A DNA stretch of 64,000 nucleotides from Sphingomonas sp. SORGH_AS_0950 (GTDB taxonomy: Bacteria > Pseudomonadota > Alphaproteobacteria > Sphingomonadales > Sphingomonadaceae). The notes under the pieces were generated by a model. The model was given only the letters and a program-made list of their open reading frames with translations, was not told where the DNA came from and ran no database searches. A program made the translations under genes and the position numbers. This document shows positions 59,275 through 64,000 of this stretch, piece after piece (the stretch's first letter is position 1; each line of letters begins with the position of its first letter). The stretch covers positions 4,056,001 through 4,120,000 of the forward strand of contig NZ_JAUTAE010000001.1 in NCBI RefSeq assembly GCF_030818415.1. Direction: 5' to 3'.

Positions 59275-60249
59275 ATGGAAAAGACCGCGTTCATCGACAA
59301 GACCGGCGGCCCCGAGGTGATCCGGTGGCGCGAGCACGAACTGCCCCCGCCCGGCCCCGGCGAGGTTCGCATGCGTCACCATGCGGTGGGCCTGAACTAT
59401 ATCGACACCTATCACCGCAGCGGGCTCTATCCCATCGACCTGCCGGGCGGGCTGGGCTCGGAGGCGGCGGGCGTGGTCGAGGCGCTGGGCGAAGGCGTGA
59501 CCGATTTCGCGGTGGGCGACCGCGTCGGCGTGTTCGGCCCGGCGCGCGGCGCCTATGCGACGGCCCGCAATGTCGCGGCCGATTTGCTGGTGCCCTTGCC
59601 CGACGGGGTGGATGATCGCACGGCCGCGGCGATTCTGCTGAAGGGCGCGACGACCGCGTTCCTGATCGAGGATTGCGCCGCCGTCCAGCCGGGCTGGCCC
59701 GTGCTGGTCCATGCGGCGGCGGGTGGGGTCGGGCACCTGGCGGTCGGCTGGTTGAAAGCGATCGGCGCGACCGTCATCGCCACGGTGGGCAGTGAGGCGA
59801 AGGCCGAAAAGGCGCGCGCGGCCGGGGCCGATCACGTCATCCTGAACCGGACCGAGGATGTCGCCGCCCGGGTTCGCGAGATCACCCAGGGCCAGGGCGT
59901 GCCGGTGGCGCTGGACGGCGTGGGCAAGGCGACCTGGGGCGCCTCGCTCGACAGCATGGCGCGGCGCGGACTGGTGGTCAGCTTCGGCAATGCCTCGGGG
60001 CCGGTCGACGGGGTCCATCTGGGCCTATTGGCGGCCAAGGGCTCGCTGTTCGTCACCCGGCCGACGCTGTTCGACTATGCGGTGACCGCCGGGGACAAGC
60101 GGCGTCTGATCGCGCGGGTCTTCGCGATGCTGGAGAAAGGCGCAATCACGCCCGAGATCGGCCAGAGCTTCGCCCTGACCGACGCGGCCGAGGCGCACCG
60201 CGCGATCGAGGCAGGCGAGACGGTGGGGAGCACGGTGCTGATCCCCTGA
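59275..60249 (+). CDS. NADPH:quinone oxidoreductase
   Basis: 324 residues, medium-chain dehydrogenase/reductase superfamily, zinc-less QOR type. It has the N-terminal GroES-like domain (GEVRMRHHAVGLNYIDTYHR) and the Rossmann motif VLVHAAAGGVGHLAVGWLKA. It reduces quinones with NADPH. ATG 59275 follows CAGGAGCC by 10 bp. Confidence 0.88.
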   Translation: MEKTAFIDKTGGPEVIRWREHELPPPGPGEVRMRHHAVGLNYIDTYHRSGLYPIDLPGGLGSEAAGVVEALGEGVTDFAVGDRVGVFGPARGAYATARNVAADLLVPLPDGVDDRTAAAILLKGATTAFLIEDCAAVQPGWPVLVHAAAGGVGHLAVGWLKAIGATVIATVGSEAKAEKARAAGADHVILNRTEDVAARVREITQGQGVPVALDGVGKATWGASLDSMARRGLVVSFGNASGPVDGVHLGLLAAKGSLFVTRPTLFDYAVTAGDKRRLIARVFAMLEKGAITPEIGQSFALTDAAEAHRAIEAGETVGSTVLIP

Positions 60250-60326
60250 CCAAAGTCGAAGCGCCAGGAATATTCCTCGTCCGACATTCCCGTTAAGCTG
60301 GCTGAAATCGCCCATCGGAGACCCAT

Positions 60327-60944
60327 ATGATCGCGCTCCTCCCGCTCGCTCTGCTGGCCATTCAGGCCGCGCCCGCCACGCCGACGGCACCGGCCACGGT
60401 CGAAGCCCCCAGGCCCGTCATGGTCCGGGTCGCGATGCAGACCAGCCTGGGGCCGGTCGTCCTCGACCTCGATCGCACCCATGCGCCGATCACCACCGCC
60501 AATTTCCTGCGCTATGTCGACCAGCACCGGCTGGACGGCGTGACCTTCTATCGCTCGGTCCGCGTCGCGCCCGATTTCGGCTTCGTCCAGTTCGGCATCC
60601 AGAACGAGCCCAAGCGCATCCTGCCCCCGATCGCGCATGAGCCGACGACGAAGACCGGCCTGAAGCATCTGGACGGCACCATCTCGATCGCGCGGCTGGC
60701 GCCGGGCAGCGCGCGGGGCGACTTCACCATCATGGTGGGCGCACAGCCCTCGCTCGATGCCGATCCCTCCAAGCCCGGCGACAATCTGGGCTATGCCGCC
60801 TTTGGTCATGTGGTCGAGGGGATGGACGTGATCCACAAGATCCTCGACGCGCAGACCGACGCCGCCAAGGGGCCGTTCAAGGGCGAGATGCTGGCGGCAC
60901 CGGTGAAGATCCTGTCGGCCAAGCGGGTGTCGGTGACGCCGTGA
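60327..60944 (+). CDS. Cyclophilin-type peptidyl-prolyl isomerase, exported
   Basis: 205 residues. A signal peptide (MIALLPLALLAIQAAPA) precedes a cyclophilin fold: LGPVVLDLDRTHAPITTANF, FYRSVRV, GDFTIMVG and FGHVVEGMDVIHKI. It assists folding by proline isomerisation in the periplasm. Some active-site positions differ from the PpiB consensus, so activity may be low. The next gene starts at its stop (GTGA). Confidence 0.82.
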   Translation: MIALLPLALLAIQAAPATPTAPATVEAPRPVMVRVAMQTSLGPVVLDLDRTHAPITTANFLRYVDQHRLDGVTFYRSVRVAPDFGFVQFGIQNEPKRILPPIAHEPTTKTGLKHLDGTISIARLAPGSARGDFTIMVGAQPSLDADPSKPGDNLGYAAFGHVVEGMDVIHKILDAQTDAAKGPFKGEMLAAPVKILSAKRVSVTP

Positions 60945-61249
60945 GCGACAGGCTGCTGATCATCGGCACGGTGCGGCTGCCGCCGGACAATCTGGACGCC
61001 GCCCGCCCCGTCATGCGCCGCATGGTCGAGGCCAGCCGCGCCGAGCCGGGATGCCTGGAATATGGCTATGCCGAGGACGTGCTCGACCCCGGCCTCATCC
61101 ATGTGAAGGAGATATGGGCCGATCAGGCGGCGCTGGATGCGCATTTCGCGTCGCCGCATATCGCCGAATGGCGGGCGGCATGGCCGGCATTGGGCATCGG
61201 TGAGCGTGATCTGCGGGTCTATACGGTCGGGGAAGCCCGCCCTGTGTGA
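60941..61249 (+). CDS. Antibiotic biosynthesis monooxygenase (ABM) domain protein
   Basis: 102 residues with the ABM ferredoxin-like fold: GTVRLPPDNLDAARPVMRRM, EPGCLEYGYAEDVLDPGLIH and VKEIWADQAALDAHFASPHI. Relatives include quinol monooxygenases such as YgiN. GTG 60941 overlaps the preceding stop. Confidence 0.8.
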   Translation: MSDRLLIIGTVRLPPDNLDAARPVMRRMVEASRAEPGCLEYGYAEDVLDPGLIHVKEIWADQAALDAHFASPHIAEWRAAWPALGIGERDLRVYTVGEARPV

Positions 61250-61448
61250 TGCTCGGACCGACATTCGATCCGCCTATTCTTCCCTCTGCCCTCGCTGATT
61301 CTAAAGTGGACAATGCCCCTGAAGGGCAGGGGGCGGGTGCTTATGTCATCCTGCTCTATTTGCGGACGACGGGAAGTGCCGTCTTTCCGCCAGTCCGAGA
61401 GCCTTGACGTCATCCGTTTTGGACGGGTGTATCGGCGGCCGTCGTCCC

Positions 61449-61476
61449 AAAAAGAAAGGGGCCTCGCGGCCCCTTT
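61449..61476 (-). terminator. Rho-independent terminator of glnA
   Basis: AAAGGGGCC / GGCCCCTTT form a perfect 9-bp stem with a 4-base loop, followed on the minus strand by CTTTTT. It lies 30 bp past the glnA stop. Confidence 0.88.
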
Positions 61477-61505
61477 CCCCGTAGTGACATCGGTCCGTGG
61501 CTGGA

Positions 61506-62918
61506 TCAGCCGCTGTAGTACATGTCGTATTCGACCGGGCTGGGGGTCATTTCCCAGCGCATCACTTCGCTCATCTTCAGCTCGATATAGCTTTCGATCT
61601 GGTCCTTGGTGAACACGTCGCCCTTCAGCAGGAAGTCGTGGTCGGCGGCCAGCGAGTCGAGCGCTTCGCGGAGCGAACCGGCGACCGTGGGAACCTGGGC
61701 CAGCTCGGCGGGCGGCAGGTCGTACAGGTTCTTGTCCATCGCCTCGCCCGGATGGATCTTGTTCTGGATACCGTCCAGACCCGCCATCAGCAGCGCCGCA
61801 TAGGCGAGATACGGGTTCGCCAGCGCGTCGGGGAAGCGCACCTCGACGCGCTTCGACTTCGGGCCGGTGCCGTATGGGATGCGGCACGAAGCCGAGCGGT
61901 TGCGCGCCGAGTAAGCGAGCAGCACCGGCGCTTCATAACCCGGCACCAGACGCTTGTAGCTGTTGGTGGTCGGGTTGGTGAAGGCGTTCACCGCCTTGGC
62001 GTGCTTGATGATGCCGCCGATGAAGTAGAGGCACATTTCCGACAGACCCGCATAGCCATTGCCGGCGAACAGCGGGTTCTTGCCTTCCCAGATCGAGAAG
62101 TGGGTGTGCATGCCCGAGCCGTTATCTTCCTTGATCGGCTTGGGCATGAAGGTCGCGGTCTTGCCATAGGCATGGGCGACCTGGTGCACGACATACTTGT
62201 AGATCTGCATGCGGTCGGCGGTCTGGGTCAGCGTGCCGAAGGTCAGGCCCAGCTCGTGCTGCGCGGCGGCGACCTCGTGATGGTGCTTGTCGCAGGGCAG
62301 GCCCATTTCGAGCATGGTGGTGACCATCTCGCCGCGGATGTCGACCGCCGAGTCGACCGGCGCGACGGGGAAATAGCCGCCCTTGGCGCGCGGACGGTGG
62401 CCGAGATTGCCGCCCTCATATTCGCGGCCGGTGTTGGTCGGCAGCTCGATATCGTCGATCTTGAAGTAGGAGGACGAATAGTTCGTGTCGAACTGCACGT
62501 CGTCGAACATGAAGAATTCGGCTTCCGGGCCGACATAGACGGTGTCGCCGATGCCGGTGGTCTTCACGAATGCCTCGGCGCGCTTGGCGGTCGAGCGCGG
62601 ATCGCGGGCGTAGAGCTCGCCAGTCGACGGCTCGACGATGTCGCAGAACACGATCAGCATCGGGGTGGCCGAGAACGGATCGGTGTACACGGCGTCGAGG
62701 TCGGGCTTGAGGACCATGTCCGACTCGTTGATCGCCTTCCAGCCCTCGATCGAGGAGCCGTCGAACATCAGGCCGTCGGTCAGCTCATCCTCACCCAGGA
62801 TCGAGGCGACCATGGTCAGGTGCTGCCACTTGCCCTTGGGATCGGTGAAGCGCAGGTCGATCCACTCGATCTCTTCGTCCTTGATCTTCTTCAGGATGTC
62901 GCTGGCCGTATTCGCCAT
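61506..62918 (-). CDS. glnA: Glutamine synthetase type I
   Basis: 470 residues, standard GSI-beta length. It makes glutamine from glutamate, ammonia and ATP. Motifs: [48 protein letters not shown], and [10 protein letters not shown], whose Tyr is the adenylylation site. It lies downstream of glnB and is probably co-transcribed from the sigma-54-type promoter ahead of glnB. Confidence 0.96.
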   Translation of the reverse strand: MANTASDILKKIKDEEIEWIDLRFTDPKGKWQHLTMVASILGEDELTDGLMFDGSSIEGWKAINESDMVLKPDLDAVYTDPFSATPMLIVFCDIVEPSTGELYARDPRSTAKRAEAFVKTTGIGDTVYVGPEAEFFMFDDVQFDTNYSSSYFKIDDIELPTNTGREYEGGNLGHRPRAKGGYFPVAPVDSAVDIRGEMVTTMLEMGLPCDKHHHEVAAAQHELGLTFGTLTQTADRMQIYKYVVHQVAHAYGKTATFMPKPIKEDNGSGMHTHFSIWEGKNPLFAGNGYAGLSEMCLYFIGGIIKHAKAVNAFTNPTTNSYKRLVPGYEAPVLLAYSARNRSASCRIPYGTGPKSKRVEVRFPDALANPYLAYAALLMAGLDGIQNKIHPGEAMDKNLYDLPPAELAQVPTVAGSLREALDSLAADHDFLLKGDVFTKDQIESYIELKMSEVMRWEMTPSPVEYDMYYSG

Positions 62919-63025
62919 GTGCCGTTCTCTCTCTGCTTGGCCGCCCTCCGGCGAAAGGCCGGGGCCGGTGATACGTGTTTAGCCGGGCCGAATGTCAGCC
63001 CGGTGACGGATGAGTGTCGGGTGCG

Positions 63026-63406
<381 letters not shown>

Positions 63407-63414
63407 TCACGCGT

Positions 63415-63430
63415 TGCAGAGATCGTGCCA
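63415..63430 (-). promoter_or_regulatory. Sigma-54 (RpoN) promoter of glnB-glnA
   Basis: TGGCACGATCTCTGCA on the minus strand differs at one position from the -24/-12 consensus TGGCACG-N4-TTGCA. It lies about 50 bp before the glnB ATG, the expected place for nitrogen-controlled transcription. Confidence 0.75.
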
Positions 63431-63524
63431 ACTGGCTTCCCCTCCTGCGAGGGTAAGAAAATGGTCAGATTTGCGCCCGAAAAGCGGGCAAAAGGATGGA
63501 TGCTGCTCAAATAATGGGCAGCGA

Positions 63525-63866
63525 TCACAGGATGCCCCGCACGGCTTCGGGCGGGCGGCCGATGACCACGCCCTTGGGCGTCTCGACCAGCGGCCGCTCG
63601 ATCAGGATGGGATTGGCGGCCATTGCGGCCAGCACGGTGGCGTCGTCCGCCTGTGCGAGCGCCTTCGCTTCGGCCTCCGCCCTGCGAAGCCCGTCGCGGG
63701 GCGCCAGGCCAGCCTTGGCATAGAGGCGCGCGAGTTCTTCGACGGAGGGCGGCGACTTGAGATATTCGACCACCGTCACATCGGCACCGGCGTCGTTCAG
63801 CAGGGCCAGCGCCTCGCGCGATTTGGAGCATCGCGGATTGTGATAGATGGTCGCACGAATGGCCAT
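63525..63866 (-). CDS. arsC: Glutaredoxin-dependent arsenate reductase
   Basis: 113 residues of the ArsC family. The catalytic Cys lies in YHNPRCSKSRE near residue 13, and NPILIERPLVE is the family's C-terminal substrate loop. It reduces arsenate to arsenite for export. No ars regulator or pump is adjacent. Confidence 0.88.
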   Translation of the reverse strand: MAIRATIYHNPRCSKSREALALLNDAGADVTVVEYLKSPPSVEELARLYAKAGLAPRDGLRRAEAEAKALAQADDATVLAAMAANPILIERPLVETPKGVVIGRPPEAVRGIL

Positions 63867-63960
63867 GAGCGGCTTATGCGCTCCGCAGCGGTGAAAGCCA
63901 AGGCTCTCGTGACCGGAAAGAGCGGGACTGGCAGGGGGCCCGACCCGCTCGGAAATCCGC

Positions 63961-64000
63961 TTAGTGCTTGGCGGCGACCGGCATCCGCTTGAGCGCGCGG
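63961..64000 (-). CDS. C-terminal end of an unidentified gene (partial)
   Basis: A TAA at 63961-63963 ends an open minus-strand frame, RALKRMPVAAKH, that runs off the right edge. Too short to identify, and it may not be real. Confidence 0.3.
   Translation of the reverse strand, partial: RALKRMPVAAKH

Noticed and set aside
57964-60018. Minus-strand frame of 684 codons
   Set aside because: It is antisense to tamB and the quinone oxidoreductase; no domain.

Overview
The window is high-GC DNA from an alphaproteobacterium, most likely a sphingomonad (Sphingomonas or a close relative). This is inferred from the protein families and small sphingomonad-type proteins, the GTTC-N7-GTTC SOS operator, the tamA-tamB and glnB-glnA pairs, and GC-rich palindromic intergenic repeats. 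No taxonomic search was possible.

Layout. (1) 1-9131: most of a giant RTX/cadherin-repeat surface protein, cut by the window edge, interrupted by an apparent frameshift near 1523, and holding four near-identical 591-bp tandem units. (2) 9132-10155: about 1 kb with no supportable gene. (3) 10156-41921: a 31.7-kb integrated element. It sits at the 3' end of a tRNA-Glu(UUC) gene, is bounded by a 17-bp direct repeat that starts at the tRNA CCA end, and has a tyrosine recombinase gene next to the tRNA. (4) 41905-64000: ordinary chromosome (tRNA-Glu, recJ, prolyl-4-hydroxylase-like, RcnB-like, glutaryl-CoA dehydrogenase with a class III CoA-transferase, TonB receptor, an SOS-box divergent locus, tamA-tamB, quinone oxidoreductase, cyclophilin, glnB-glnA, arsC).

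Inside the element the left half is a defence-type region. It has a Hachiman pair (hamA nuclease, hamB helicase), an IS1182-type insertion with a broken transposase, a 2016-residue protein with an N-terminal PD-(D/E)XK nuclease and an internal PIN-like segment, a convergent gene for a protein with two PD-(D/E)XK domains, a DUF1643 protein, and a protein with a HEPN-like R-x4-H motif. The middle holds a sigma-factor-like gene with a small overlapping partner, and a cluster for exported proteins led by a subtilisin-type lipoprotein protease. The right half is mobilisation-related: a MobA/MobL-type relaxase behind a perfect 13-bp-arm palindrome (possible oriT), a second small HUH-like protein, a set of related small proteins of unknown function, a complete IS5/IS427-type insertion, another HEPN-like protein and the integrase.

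The best candidate for an undescribed system is the 15.8-22.9 kb module (giant nuclease/PIN-like protein plus the two-nuclease protein), with the two HEPN-motif proteins next. Three long genes (adhesin, IS1182 transposase, tamB) each carry a single frame break that otherwise leaves well-conserved protein on both sides, so base-level sequence errors should be considered before calling any of them dead.
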